Source: Jonesiaceae bacterium BS-20 (GTDB lineage Bacteria; Actinomycetota; Actinomycetes; Actinomycetales; Cellulomonadaceae). Taken from it: a stretch of 64,000 nucleotides of DNA. The notes under the pieces were generated by a model that ran no database searches, was not told where the DNA came from, and worked only from the letters and a program-made list of their open reading frames with translations. The number at the start of each line of letters is the position of its first letter. Within the stretch, counting starts at the first letter, position 1. Both the position numbers and the translations under genes were made by a program. Shown here one piece after another: positions 17,128-26,075 of the stretch. The stretch is from positions 310,001-374,000 of the forward strand of contig CP146203.1 of the NCBI GenBank assembly GCA_039995105.1. Direction: 5' to 3'.

Positions 17128-17964
17128 TTGTCCAACCCGATCTTCAGTAACAGTGCAGTATTCGGTGGCAAAGCCGACCGCTCTGTTCAAAAGACCAATG
17201 ACCAGATGAATTTTCAAAACAACTCTGGCACTCAGGCGCAGTACGCGTCTGGCGCTGCCATGAGCGCGGCTTCACTGGAAAATATGTACCAGGCTCCAGC
17301 TGCCACCTCTGCTGATACTCGCCGGATGACCTACGACGATGTCATCTTGAAGACCGGTGGCCTGCTGGCCCTGCTTATTGCAGTCGGTGCAGCAACTTGG
17401 GTGCTGGCGCCACAGTTGTACTTTGTGGGTGCAATTGTTGGTCTTATCTTTGGTCTGATCAACGCATTCAAAAAGGAGCCTAGCCCGCTTCTCATTGTCA
17501 TTTACACCGCCGCTCAGGGTGTGTTCCTCGGCGGTATTTCGAAGCACTTCGAAACCGCCTATGACGGAATCGTTCCGCAGGCTGTTCTTGCGACGGTCTC
17601 GGTATTCGTAGCGGCACTCTTCTTGTTTAAGTCCGGCAAGGTCCGCGTCACCCCTAAGTTCACCAAGATTCTTCTGGTGGGTATGGTCGGGTACCTGCTG
17701 TTCTCGATCACGAACATGATCCTGACCATGACCGGCGTCATGAGCGGTTGGGGCATGCGTGAGGGCGGCCTGGGGCTTATTATTGGTCTGGTTGCTGTAG
17801 CACTGGCCTCGATGTCCCTGATCATGGACTTTGACTCGATTGAAAAGGGTGTCCGCAACGGCATCCCGGCCAAGTATGCATGGTCGGCAGCCTTTGGCAT
17901 CATGGTGACCCTGATCTGGCTCTACCTTGAGCTCTTGCGGTTGATCGCAATCTTCCGCGACTAA
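17128..17964 (+). CDS. Bax inhibitor-1/YccA family membrane protein
   Basis: 278 residues. A polar, Asn/Gln-rich head of about 70 residues precedes seven hydrophobic helices typical of the TMBIM/YccA family (GLLALLIAVGAATWVLAPQL; LIVIYTAAQGVFLGGISKHFE; ILLVGMVGYLLFSITNMIL; LIMDFDSIEKGVRNGIPAKY). The DFDSIEKGV motif holds conserved Asp residues of the BI-1 pore. Members are proposed pH-sensitive calcium leak channels, and E. coli YccA modulates FtsH. The TTG start at 17128 is supported by AGGAGG six bases upstream. Confidence 0.9.
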   Translation: MSNPIFSNSAVFGGKADRSVQKTNDQMNFQNNSGTQAQYASGAAMSAASLENMYQAPAATSADTRRMTYDDVILKTGGLLALLIAVGAATWVLAPQLYFVGAIVGLIFGLINAFKKEPSPLLIVIYTAAQGVFLGGISKHFETAYDGIVPQAVLATVSVFVAALFLFKSGKVRVTPKFTKILLVGMVGYLLFSITNMILTMTGVMSGWGMREGGLGLIIGLVAVALASMSLIMDFDSIEKGVRNGIPAKYAWSAAFGIMVTLIWLYLELLRLIAIFRD

Positions 17965-17976
17965 GTTTTCTAGATT

Positions 17977-18017
17977 GGCCCGTATGGGACTCGGAGAATC
18001 CGAGAGTCATACGGGCC
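17977..18017 (+). terminator. Terminator after the Bax-inhibitor gene
   Basis: A long imperfect stem, GGCCCGTAT...ATACGGGCC with an inner ACTCGGA/TCCGAGAGT, lies 12 bp after the stop codon. Confidence 0.7.
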
Positions 18018-18116
18018 ATCTCTGTGTCTGCCGGTGCACCTAAGCCCCGGCGTAGTCCAAAACTTCAGGCAGAGTGCCTTGAAGTACCTAGAATTTGATT
18101 CGAAAGGCGAACGCAT

Positions 18117-18521
18117 ATGTCAGCAGCAATGCCAACTGCCACCGGCGGTTATGGTGAAAAGCCAGTCATTACTTTCCCCCAGGATGTTGCTCCCGAGGGG
18201 CTACAGATCGAGATTCTGGTTGCCGGTGACGGCCCAGAGGTAGCTCGCGGTGACAACATCGTTGTGCACTACTTAGGTCAGTCTTGGGGCGGTCAGATCT
18301 TTGACAACTCCTACGACCGCGGTGCACCTATCGACTTCCCAATTGGTGTAGGCGCCGTCATTGGCGGCTGGGACCAGGGGCTCGTTGGTCAGCCACTAGG
18401 AACCCGTCTCATCATGTCTGTTCCACCAGAGCTCGGCTACGGCCAGCGCGGTGTGCCACAGGCAGGTATTGCCGGCGGCGCCACCCTCGTATTCGTGGTT
18501 GACCTCGTAGACGTTGCGTAA
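18117..18521 (+). CDS. FKBP-type peptidyl-prolyl isomerase
   Basis: 134 residues, a single FKBP domain. It shows the fold's hallmarks: GDNIVVHYLGQSWGGQIFDNSYDRG, IGGWDQGLVGQPLGTRLIMSVPPELGYG and ATLVFVVDLVDV at the C-terminus. It catalyses cis-trans isomerisation of Xaa-Pro bonds and helps protein folding. No signal peptide, so cytoplasmic. ATG 18117 follows GAAAGG. Monocistronic, with terminators on both sides. Confidence 0.93.
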   Translation: MSAAMPTATGGYGEKPVITFPQDVAPEGLQIEILVAGDGPEVARGDNIVVHYLGQSWGGQIFDNSYDRGAPIDFPIGVGAVIGGWDQGLVGQPLGTRLIMSVPPELGYGQRGVPQAGIAGGATLVFVVDLVDVA

Positions 18522-18574
18522 AGCAACCGAACCGCAGCGGTAAAACCTAGCGGTAACAAGCCCAGTAGTAACAA

Positions 18575-18606
18575 AAACTCCCCGCCGGTTGGCGGGGAGT
18601 TTTTTG
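18575..18606 (+). terminator. Bidirectional terminator between FKBP and DUF5997 genes
   Basis: CTCCCCGCC pairs with GGCGGGGAG, with A-rich sequence before and TTTTTTG after, so it works for both converging genes. Confidence 0.9.
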
Positions 18607-18623
18607 TTTGAATAAGCAAGGAG

Positions 18624-19034
18624 TTACTTCCGGCGGTCCTTACGGGCCTGGCGGGAAACCTTCTCGGCTGCGACCTTTTTGATGCGGGCTTCTTCAGCGA
18701 GCACCTCGGCAGCGATCTGGCGTTCAATGACCAGCCACTTAGGCTCGTCGTTGCGGATCTGATTGATCTCATCGGTCGTGAGGGGGTCGGCGTACCCGTT
18801 GCGGGTGAGACCTGCAATGGAAACGCCTAACCGGGCAGCCACGATTGAGCGCGGGTGAGGGCCATTGCGGCGAAGGTCGCTGAGCCACTGCGGCGGGTTA
18901 GCCTGCAGCTCATTAAACTCTTCGCGCGTGGTCATGCCCTCCTGGAATTCTTCCGGTGCGGCTGGCAAAAAGATGCCAAGCTTCTTAGCTACCGTGGCCG
19001 GTTTCATGGACTGGGAGGACTTACGTGATGTCAT
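18624..19034 (-). CDS. DUF5997 family protein
   Basis: 136 residues. Actinobacteria-specific small protein: KPATVAKKLGIFLPAAPEEFQ, then TREEFNELQANPPQWLSDLRRNGPHPRSIVAARLGVSIAGLTRNGYADPLT, and a basic C-terminal helix (EEARIKKVAAEKVSRQARKDRRK). The stretch RSIVAARLGVSIAGLTRNG reads like a helix-turn-helix. Its start lies 36 bp from the divergent LysR-effector-domain gene, the usual DUF5997 neighbour. Function not established; DNA-binding partner of that protein is an inference. Confidence 0.8.
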   Translation of the reverse strand: MTSRKSSQSMKPATVAKKLGIFLPAAPEEFQEGMTTREEFNELQANPPQWLSDLRRNGPHPRSIVAARLGVSIAGLTRNGYADPLTTDEINQIRNDEPKWLVIERQIAAEVLAEEARIKKVAAEKVSRQARKDRRK

Positions 19035-19070
19035 GTCTCATATGCTACCGAACAAAGGTAGCCTTGAACC

Positions 19071-19925
19071 GTGCATTCATCAGAAAATGGCGTGAAAACA
19101 GGCGAGATTCCTACCACTATCCGGCTGGGATTTGTTCCCGGCGTGATTCCGGCGAAGTGGGTACGTATTTGGCGCGAGCGTCACCCGGACTGGGAATTGG
19201 ACTTGGTAGCGCTTCCGAGCCTCGACCGGGGCCTTGCCACGGACGCCCAAGAGGTCGACGCCGCACTCGTACGGCCGCCACTTGTGAGCCGGAACCTGCA
19301 CGCGGTGGTCCTGTATGAAGAAGTTTCCGTTGTGGTCTTTCCAAAAGATCACCACTTCGCCGCGGCCGATGTCCTCACAGCCGAAGACCTCGTGCCTGAA
19401 ATTCAGCTCCACCCCGTAGACTCCCCGTTCTTGTGGCGCGGGCCGGACGGCACCACCCAACTTATTGGGCAGGAAGCCAAAGAACGCCCCGAAGACACGG
19501 CCGCAGCCATTGCACTAGTCGCGGCAGGCATCGGCATCGTTGTAGTGCCCCAGTCGCTCGCGCGTCTGCACCACCGCAAGGACCTTACGTTCTTGCCGCT
19601 CAAGGATGGCCCCATCGCCCCGATCGCGCTTGTGTGGAGACAGGACGATGACCGCGAACTGATTGAAGAGTTCCACGGGATTGTCCGCGGCCGCACCCCT
19701 AACTCATCGCGTGGGGCCAATCACCAACCGCTCGAAGGTAAAGCGGCCAAGGCCCTCAAAGCCCAGCGCGTGGCCGAGCGTAATGCCCGTAAGGCGGCAG
19801 AGTTCACAGCCAAGCACGGCACAAAGTCTTCCAAACTAGGAAAACCTAACGCCTCAAAAAGTAAGACGAGGGCCGGGAAACCCACCAAGGGTAAACCTAA
19901 GGGCCCCAACCGCAAGAAGGGCTAG
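19071..19925 (+). CDS. LysR-type substrate-binding domain protein without HTH
   Basis: 284 residues. Residues about 15-215 are the periplasmic-binding-like effector domain of LysR regulators (IRLGFVPGVIPAKWVRIW; DLVALPSLDRGLATDAQEVDAALVRPP; LVAAGIGIVVVPQSLARL). No winged-helix domain precedes it: the protein begins almost at the effector domain. The last 70 residues are extremely basic (KTRAGKPTKGKPKGPNRKKG), which could bind nucleic acid. GTG 19071 is assumed; GTG 19092 is also possible. It is divergent from DUF5997, which may supply DNA recognition. Confidence 0.82.
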   Translation: MHSSENGVKTGEIPTTIRLGFVPGVIPAKWVRIWRERHPDWELDLVALPSLDRGLATDAQEVDAALVRPPLVSRNLHAVVLYEEVSVVVFPKDHHFAAADVLTAEDLVPEIQLHPVDSPFLWRGPDGTTQLIGQEAKERPEDTAAAIALVAAGIGIVVVPQSLARLHHRKDLTFLPLKDGPIAPIALVWRQDDDRELIEEFHGIVRGRTPNSSRGANHQPLEGKAAKALKAQRVAERNARKAAEFTAKHGTKSSKLGKPNASKSKTRAGKPTKGKPKGPNRKKG

Positions 19926-19936
19926 CCCTAGTAACT

Positions 19937-19972
19937 GTGGGCCGCACGCATCGAACGTTGTGTGCGGCCCAC
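19937..19972. terminator. Bidirectional hairpin between converging genes
   Basis: GTGGGCCGCAC and GTGCGGCCCAC form a perfect 11-bp stem between the LysR-like and msrA 3' ends. T-tract is weak on both sides. Confidence 0.6.
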
Positions 19973-19979
19973 GGTACGT

Positions 19980-20660
19980 TCAAACTGGAAGCTGGCAGGC
20001 TACCCCGGTTGACGTAATGGGGCAGTAGCCGTTGGGGTTTTTGACCAGGTACTGCTGGTGGTAGTCCTCAGCGTAAAAGAACGGACCCGCGGCCCGGTCA
20101 CCGTCGGTTCCCGCTGGGCGAATCTCGGTAGTGATCGCCCCGTAGCCGCGCGCGGCCAGGGATTCTTGAAACGAAGCGAGTGTGGCCTGGGCAAGTTCTT
20201 GTTGCTCGGGGGCAGTGAAGTAGACGGCCGAGCGATACTGCGTCCCGGCATCATTACCCTGCCGGAAACCCTGCGTGGGGTCATGCGACTCCCAGAACTT
20301 TTGCAGGATCTCGGCGTCACCAATGACCGCCGGGTCGTAAACGACCTTCACCACCTCGGTGTGGCCGGTTAGCCCCGAGCACACTTCCTCGTAGGTGGGA
20401 TGCGGGGAGTACCCGCCCTGATACCCAACTGCTGTGCTGATAACCCCATCCATCTGCCAGAACTCTTTCTCGGCGCCCCAAAAACAGCCCAAACCAAAGT
20501 AAATGGTGCGGGCACCTTCCGGAAATGGGCCGGTGAGGCTCGACGGCAGGACTGCGTGCTGGGAAGGGATGACCATGGGGCTCTGCGCCCGCCCGGCCAA
20601 TGCACGTTCCGGGGCAACCATGGTTGTTTTCAGGCTCGAACCAAATAGGGATTCAAACAC
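19980..20660 (-). CDS. msrA: Peptide-methionine (S)-S-oxide reductase MsrA
   Basis: 226 residues. Catalytic motif [13 protein letters not shown] (about 56-68), then [26 protein letters not shown] and the conserved YRSAVYF and [12 protein letters not shown]-type ([12 protein letters not shown]) segments. A C-terminal Cys pair ([12 protein letters not shown]) fits resolving cysteines. It reduces methionine-S-sulfoxide using thioredoxin. The N-terminal extension (about 45 residues) is common in actinobacterial MsrA. Stands alone. Confidence 0.95.
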   Translation of the reverse strand: MFESLFGSSLKTTMVAPERALAGRAQSPMVIPSQHAVLPSSLTGPFPEGARTIYFGLGCFWGAEKEFWQMDGVISTAVGYQGGYSPHPTYEEVCSGLTGHTEVVKVVYDPAVIGDAEILQKFWESHDPTQGFRQGNDAGTQYRSAVYFTAPEQQELAQATLASFQESLAARGYGAITTEIRPAGTDGDRAAGPFFYAEDYHQQYLVKNPNGYCPITSTGVACQLPV

Positions 20661-20888
20661 CGTTCCTCCTCAGACAACGCGCACTACGGTAGGCGCAAAA
20701 GATGTGACAGTTCTTTACACTTAACACTATGCGGTAACCGGTTGTTCCCAAGCCACCAACATAAGTGGTCACAGGGTACCCGGGGATGAGCAAAGAACTT
20801 TGACACGGCGGCAACAACGTTGTGGGTTGACGAGGCTTTGGGACAAAGCGCTCTGGCTTACCAAATTTGTTGTTAGCGGAAGGAAACC

Positions 20889-22454
20889 ATGGGCAACGAC
20901 GCATCTCAGACTGAAACGCACAAGGGAGCATCAGGGGCTGGCGACGCTGGAAAAACTACTGTCGATACCGGGCAATCAGTACGAGTTACCAGCAGCGCCC
21001 TGAAGCAAGCGGTTGCCCCCAAGCAACGCGACTCGGGCCTATACGTGCCTCCCGCCCTCGCTGCCGGTGCTGGGATTGGCTGGCGTTTCCTTGTTGTGGT
21101 GGCGGTAGTTTTGGTGCTGGGCAAGGTCCTGGTGACATTCAAAACGATCGTGATTCCGGTGGCAATAGCGCTTCTGCTAACCGTGCTACTGCAGCCCATA
21201 CACCGATTTTTTACCAAGACTTTGCGAGTGCCCAAGGTCTTCAGCGCGCTGGCCTCCTTGCTCGTGCTGTTGGGACTAGTTGCCGGGCTTGTGACTGTTG
21301 CCGGTAAGGAAGTGGTCTCCGGTATCTCCGAAGTCTCCGACAAGGCGGTAGCGGGCGTCATGGAGTTGACGCACTGGGCGCAGGGAGCTCCCTTGCATCT
21401 AGACCTGTCGTCCTGGGATGAATATTGGAACGGGATTCTTGACAACCTGCAAAGCTACTCGGGCACCCTCATCAGCGGTGCACTCTCGGTGACGTCGACG
21501 CTCGGTCACCTGGTGACCGGTCTGCTGATCATCATATTTTGCACCATCTTCTTCCTTGTGGACGGGCGCCGCATCTGGTCATGGATCATTGGGTTGCTGC
21601 CGCGTCATGTTCGAGAACGTACACACCAGGCGGGCCGCCGCGGCCTGGTGACTCTGTCTTCCTACGTGCGCACCCAAATCTTGGTGGCGTTCATTGATGC
21701 TCTGGGCATTGGCTTGGGTGCCTTTGCCATTGGTCTACCACTGGCAATTCCCATTGGTGTCTTGGTGTTCTTGGGATCGTTCATTCCATTCATCGGAGCG
21801 ATCGTCACCGGGATTATTGCGATCTTGGTTGCCTTGGTGATCAAGGGCTGGGTCATGGCCTTGGTCATGATGGGAATTGTGCTCCTGGTCCAGCAGCTTG
21901 AAAGCCACGTTCTGCAGCCGTTCCTGATGGGACGTGCGGTCTCACTGCACCCGGTTGCGGTTCTGCTTGTGGTGCTGGCCGGTTCGCTCCTGGCCGGCAT
22001 TGTTGGCGCCCTCTTTGCGGTGCCGCTCGTGGCCGTGATAAATACCGTGGTGCTGTACTTCCACGGTCATGACAAGTTCCCCCAATTGGGCTTTGAAGAC
22101 CATATTGAGATGCGACCGGAGGGACGCCGCGCGGTCATGGTGACCTCAGCGGCACGTTACGTCGCTGGTGGTGCTTGGGATGACCGGCCAGAAGAGCCTG
22201 AGCCCGTTGCGATAGCCACACTAGATAGGTTGTGGTCCAAGCTGCCTCGCGTGGGCCGGGTCGATGGTGCCGACGAGTTTCGCTCTGACGGAACCGAAAC
22301 CGGAACCGAGAGCGAAGAACCCACCGGTGACTTGGAAACAACCAAGAAGCCGGCCCCGTGGAAACTTTCCCCAAAGTGGCCGGGGTCAAGGATCTTGGGC
22401 TCCAAGAAATCGGACGGTAAGCAATCGGACGAGCAAACTCCCAAGGGAGATTGA
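20889..22454 (+). CDS. AI-2E family transporter
   Basis: 521 residues. A polar N-terminus (about 60 residues), then the eight-helix AI-2E/UPF0118 core: VVVAVVLVLGKVLVTFKTIV, VLASLLVLLGLVAGLVTVAG, the long linker with LDLSSWDEYWNGILDNLQSY, FIDALGIGLGAFAIGLPLAIPIGVLVFLGSFIPFIG and VQQLESHVLQPFLMGRAVSLHP. A disordered basic/acidic tail of about 120 residues follows. The family includes the E. coli TqsA exporter and sodium-proton antiporters; the cargo here is unknown. ATG 20889 follows GGAAGGAAACC-type spacing. Confidence 0.88.
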   Translation: MGNDASQTETHKGASGAGDAGKTTVDTGQSVRVTSSALKQAVAPKQRDSGLYVPPALAAGAGIGWRFLVVVAVVLVLGKVLVTFKTIVIPVAIALLLTVLLQPIHRFFTKTLRVPKVFSALASLLVLLGLVAGLVTVAGKEVVSGISEVSDKAVAGVMELTHWAQGAPLHLDLSSWDEYWNGILDNLQSYSGTLISGALSVTSTLGHLVTGLLIIIFCTIFFLVDGRRIWSWIIGLLPRHVRERTHQAGRRGLVTLSSYVRTQILVAFIDALGIGLGAFAIGLPLAIPIGVLVFLGSFIPFIGAIVTGIIAILVALVIKGWVMALVMMGIVLLVQQLESHVLQPFLMGRAVSLHPVAVLLVVLAGSLLAGIVGALFAVPLVAVINTVVLYFHGHDKFPQLGFEDHIEMRPEGRRAVMVTSAARYVAGGAWDDRPEEPEPVAIATLDRLWSKLPRVGRVDGADEFRSDGTETGTESEEPTGDLETTKKPAPWKLSPKWPGSRILGSKKSDGKQSDEQTPKGD

Positions 22455-22581
22455 TCAGCCTGGGCCTTGCGCAGCCCACCGGGTTTGAGATGAAGCTAAG
22501 GAACGTGGACCGTTGCAGCCCAGCGGGCGGATACCCCGTATTGTTGATGAGAGATTTATTGAGGAAACCTAAGGACTAGTC

Positions 22582-23844
22582 ATGCCGCGTATGGACCGTA
22601 CCTCGTCAACATCGTCAGCCGCTGAACCGGCTGAGCAGCCGTGGCCTGTTTCGTTTGAGTCGATTCAAGCGGCCGCGGAACTCCTTGAGGGGGTCTCTCG
22701 GGTGACCCCTATGGAAAGTTCGAGGGCGCTTTCGCATTACACAGGATCCGACACGTTCTTAAAATGCGAGAACCTCCAGCGTTCCGGCTCGTTCAAGCTC
22801 CGTGGGGCGTACGTGCGGATGGCGCGGCTGAGTCAAGAGGAAAAGGACCGCGGCGTGGTCGCCGCTAGCGCCGGCAACCATGCCCAGGGTGTGGCCTTGG
22901 CGGCGCAGATGCTGGGTATTCGGTCTGTTGTTTACATGCCTTCCGATGCCGCACTTCCAAAGATCTCGGCCACGCGTGAGTATGGGGCTGAGGTCCGCTT
23001 GGTCGGTACCAGCGTGGACGATGCGTTGGCCGCAGCGGAGGAGGAAAGTAAGCGAACAGGTGCTGTCCTTATTCACCCGTTCGACAACAATGACATTATT
23101 TCTGGGCAGGCCACCGTGGCCCTTGAGATTTTGGCGCAGGTGCCCCAAGTCCGCACGGTCATTGCCCCCGTTGGTGGGGGAGGGCTGGTTGCAGGACTGG
23201 TGGCCGCGTTCGCGCAGGTAGCACCCCAGGTTAAGGTCATTGGGGTTGAGGCAGAACGGGCCAGCACATACATGGCTTCCCTCGCAGCGGGCCACCCGGT
23301 AACCACCGAAGTGAAATCGACCATGGCGGACGGTATTGCGGTCTCTACCGCGGGTGAGAAACCATTCGACATCATTGCGCGTGGCAACGCTGAGGTAGTG
23401 ACCGTTTCCGAGGCGGATATTTCCAAGGCGTTGCTGTTCATTACCGAACGGGCCAAGCTCGTGGTTGAGCCCGCCGGAGTCGTAGGAGCCGCTGCGGTTA
23501 TTGCCTACCCTGGCAGATTTACCGGACCGGTCGTGGTGCTGTTGTCCGGGGGAAACATTGACCCCAACATCATGCTGCGGGTAGTGCGCCACGGTTTGGT
23601 GGCGGCTGGTAGGTTCCTGGTCATGACGGTGTACTTGACCGACCGTGCCGGTGCTCTGGCCCACATGCTGTTGGACCTGGCCTCCCAGAACGCAAACATT
23701 ATGCACGTTGATCACGTGCGCACGGGAGTGGACTTAGCAATTGATGAGGTCGAGGTGACCATGCAGATCGAAACTAAGGGACCCGAGCACTGTGCTTCGT
23801 TGATCAAGTACATGACCAAAAAGGGCTACAAACTGGCCAAGTAA
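22582..23844 (+). CDS. ilvA: Threonine ammonia-lyase
   Basis: 420 residues. PLP enzyme with Schiff-base Lys in SGSFKLRGAYVRM (about residue 70), AASAGNHAQGVALAA, the phosphate loop PVGGGGLVAGLVAAF, and a C-terminal single ACT domain (FLVMTVYLTDRAGALAHMLLDLASQNANIMHVDH). It converts threonine to 2-oxobutanoate, feeding isoleucine synthesis or catabolism. One ACT domain and this length fit the shorter actinobacterial/catabolic-type form. RBS AAGGA precedes ATG; an ATG at 22591 is also possible. Confidence 0.93.
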   Translation: MPRMDRTSSTSSAAEPAEQPWPVSFESIQAAAELLEGVSRVTPMESSRALSHYTGSDTFLKCENLQRSGSFKLRGAYVRMARLSQEEKDRGVVAASAGNHAQGVALAAQMLGIRSVVYMPSDAALPKISATREYGAEVRLVGTSVDDALAAAEEESKRTGAVLIHPFDNNDIISGQATVALEILAQVPQVRTVIAPVGGGGLVAGLVAAFAQVAPQVKVIGVEAERASTYMASLAAGHPVTTEVKSTMADGIAVSTAGEKPFDIIARGNAEVVTVSEADISKALLFITERAKLVVEPAGVVGAAAVIAYPGRFTGPVVVLLSGGNIDPNIMLRVVRHGLVAAGRFLVMTVYLTDRAGALAHMLLDLASQNANIMHVDHVRTGVDLAIDEVEVTMQIETKGPEHCASLIKYMTKKGYKLAK

Positions 23845-23860
23845 GCTGCAAAACGACGAA

Positions 23861-23901
23861 GGGTCTGTTGCTCTGCACCAGTGGTGCAGAGCAACAGACC
23901 C
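23861..23901. terminator. Strong bidirectional terminator between ilvA and greA
   Basis: A perfect 19-bp inverted repeat (GGGTCTGTTGCTCTGCACC and its complement) around AGT, followed by TTTGTCTT. It serves both converging genes. Confidence 0.9.
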
Positions 23902-23935
23902 TTTGTCTTACTACAGCTCCTAAAACCAGGCAGGG

Positions 23936-24415
23936 CTAGCCGGTGTAGGGCTTAGCATCCAATACCTTGACCTCGAACTCACGGCCGTTTGGCGCGGTGT
24001 ACTTGGTGGTGTCGCCAACCTTCTTGCCATTGATGGCAGCACCCAAAGGTGACTGTTCGGAGTACACGTCAAGATCGGTGGTGTCACCGATCTCGCGGGA
24101 ACCGAGCAAGAAGGTCATGGCGTCGCCGGCAAGTTCAACGGTGACGGTCATGCCGGCTTCGATGACACCGTCATCTGCCGGGGTTCCAATACGAACGGAC
24201 CGGAGACGCTCGGTGAGCTCACGGATGCGGGCCTCATTCTTGCCCTGCTCTTCACGGGCGGCGTGGTAGCCACCGTTCTCCTTGAGGTCGCCTTCATCAC
24301 GAGCAGCGGCAATGCGGTCCGTGATCTCTTGGCGAGCCGGCCCACTCAGTTGCTCGAGTTCGGCCTGAAGGCGATCGTACGCCTCTTGGGTTAGCCAAGT
24401 AACGTTTTGTGTCAC
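23936..24415 (-). CDS. greA: Transcription elongation factor GreA
   Basis: 159 residues. N-terminal antiparallel coiled coil (TQEAYDRLQAELEQLSGPARQEITDRIAAARDEGDLKENGGYHAAREEQGKNEARIREL) with the acidic tip DEGDLKENGGYH that reaches the RNA polymerase active site, and a C-terminal FKBP-like domain (SPLGAAINGKKVGDTTKYTAPNGREFEVKVL). It rescues backtracked polymerase by stimulating transcript cleavage. It sits in the conserved greA-DUF4307-mca cluster. Confidence 0.95.
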   Translation of the reverse strand: MTQNVTWLTQEAYDRLQAELEQLSGPARQEITDRIAAARDEGDLKENGGYHAAREEQGKNEARIRELTERLRSVRIGTPADDGVIEAGMTVTVELAGDAMTFLLGSREIGDTTDLDVYSEQSPLGAAINGKKVGDTTKYTAPNGREFEVKVLDAKPYTG

Positions 24416-24632
24416 AGGTCGTTCCTCTCTTGCAGGTGAGCATGTGTGCTCGGTGAATATAAATCAATGTGTCAGCTTTTGAGCACAAAAAATTAATCAT
24501 GCAGCGCATGAGGTTTTCAATTGTAGCAACCGGTCCCAACAAATACAGGGGTTAAGGGCCTTGCGAGCAATCTAAAGATCTGCATTCGGCCGGTTTAATC
24601 GATTTGTACGCGCATAGCGCAACGCAGTAAAG

Positions 24633-25067
24633 CTAGTTTGCGAGCTTGCAGTCGATCACGGTCGCGGTTACTGCGGTCTCCGTGGTGTTGATGTCTACGG
24701 TGAAGCGTTGTTCAAACTTGTCCCCGGGGCCAATGATGACGTTGCGGGTGCCCACCTGGGCGTAACTGGAGTTCAACGCGTCTAGGCGGCACTCAACAGT
24801 CTTGTCCTTTGCTTTTGCCACATCGAACGTAATCGTGATGAGTTCGGGGCTAACAACGGTGTACCCAACGTCCTTGCCGCGAATATTTGGCTTTCCCCAT
24901 GCAAACCATGCGGCAACCGCGACTGCCAGAATAATGGCCAAGGTGCCAAAGAACAGTGCGAGCTTGTTGCCTGTTGCGGTTATCTGTCCAAACGGTCCCG
25001 CGGGTGTTGAGGGGGCAATAACCACTTCTTTGTCGAGTTCGTACTCGTATTCGTCCTCGTAGTTCAC
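24633..25067 (-). CDS. DUF4307 membrane protein
   Basis: About 144 residues. An acidic N-terminus (NYEDEYEYELDKE), one transmembrane helix (LALFFGTLAIILAVAVAAWFAWG) and an extracytoplasmic beta domain (DVGYTVVSPELITITFDVAKAKDKTVECRLDALNSSYAQVGTRNV) with two Cys. GTG 25067 is preferred because AGAAGG precedes it at a good distance. It matches actinobacterial DUF4307 proteins (Rv1081c type), which sit between greA and mca, divergent from mca. Function unknown; the neighbourhood hints at mycothiol or envelope biology. Confidence 0.85.
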   Translation of the reverse strand: MNYEDEYEYELDKEVVIAPSTPAGPFGQITATGNKLALFFGTLAIILAVAVAAWFAWGKPNIRGKDVGYTVVSPELITITFDVAKAKDKTVECRLDALNSSYAQVGTRNVIIGPGDKFEQRFTVDINTTETAVTATVIDCKLAN

Positions 25068-25184
25068 GAAGGGCCCTTCTTGCAGTGACCAATCTGTAGC
25101 CACGCTTGTGGCCACAGTTGAAGCAAATCGATATATTGTCGGACAGTAGCAGTTACACACTACGCGTAATCCTTGGAGGAACCG

Positions 25185-26075
25185 TTGTCTACAGCGCCAC
25201 TACGTCTTATGGCGGTCCATGCCCATCCCGATGATGAGTCGAGCAAGGGTGCTGCTACAACCGCATTGTATGCGGCTGCGGGCTATGAAGTTCTTGTTGT
25301 GAGCTGCACGGGTGGGGAACGCGGAAGTGTTCTTAACCCTCATTATGGTCAAGAAATCCCAGAACTTGAACCTATGCGTGCGGTTCGGGAAGTAGAGATG
25401 CGTCACGCTGCGCAGGCTTTGGGGGTGCAGCACCGCTGGTTAGGGTTTGTGGACTCTGGCTTACCAGAGGGGGATCCGTTGCCACCACTGCCGGAAGGTT
25501 GCTTTGCGCTCCAGTCCTTAGAAGTCGCTGCGCGCCCACTGGTTGAACTGATCCGCGAGTTCCGACCACACGTCATGACCACGTATGACCCGACTGGCGG
25601 GTACCCGCACCCAGACCACATCATGACCCACAAGATCTCGGTTGAAGCCTTTGAGGCTGCCGCTGACCCACAGAGCTATAAAGGCACGGGTGAGCCGTGG
25701 CAAGTGGCCAAGATGTACTACAACCATGACTTCTCAATGGCGCGCGTCAGCACATTGCACAAAGCGATGCTCGATGCCTCACTTGAGTCTCCTTATGGCT
25801 CCTGGGTGGAGTCCCGTGAGGCTCAGGAAATTCCAGAGCGCGAGGTAACCACTCGGGTTACCTGCAGTGAGTTCTTCCCGCAGCGTGACGCCGCGTTGCT
25901 GGCGCACGCAACCCAGATTGACCCTAATGGGTTTTTCTTTGCAATCCCACGTGACATTGAGGCCCAGGTTTGGCCCTTTGAAGAGTACGAGTTGGCGGTC
26001 TCGCACGTGCAAAGTACACTTCCAGAAACTGATCTATTTGCCGGCATTACCGGTTCTGAGGAGCAACAAGCGTGA
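25185..26075 (+). CDS. mca: Mycothiol S-conjugate amidase
   Basis: About 296 residues. Zinc motif AHPDDESSKGAATT (LmbE/PIG-L family) near the N-terminus, GERGSVLNPHYGQE, and the second metal/active-site motif TYDPTGGYPHPDHIMTH. Mca cleaves mycothiol-xenobiotic adducts to release mercapturic acids for export. Lengths and motifs fit Mca rather than MshB. TTG 25185 is chosen because GGAGG lies 6 bases upstream. The stop overlaps the next gene's GTG. It shows that the cell makes mycothiol, an actinobacterial marker. Confidence 0.93.
   Translation: MSTAPLRLMAVHAHPDDESSKGAATTALYAAAGYEVLVVSCTGGERGSVLNPHYGQEIPELEPMRAVREVEMRHAAQALGVQHRWLGFVDSGLPEGDPLPPLPEGCFALQSLEVAARPLVELIREFRPHVMTTYDPTGGYPHPDHIMTHKISVEAFEAAADPQSYKGTGEPWQVAKMYYNHDFSMARVSTLHKAMLDASLESPYGSWVESREAQEIPEREVTTRVTCSEFFPQRDAALLAHATQIDPNGFFFAIPRDIEAQVWPFEEYELAVSHVQSTLPETDLFAGITGSEEQQA

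Noticed and set aside
22759-23715. 318-codon open frame on the strand opposite ilvA
   Set aside because: It is the antisense shadow of a clear PLP enzyme; composition is unnatural (many His/Asn/Arg runs) and there is no RBS.
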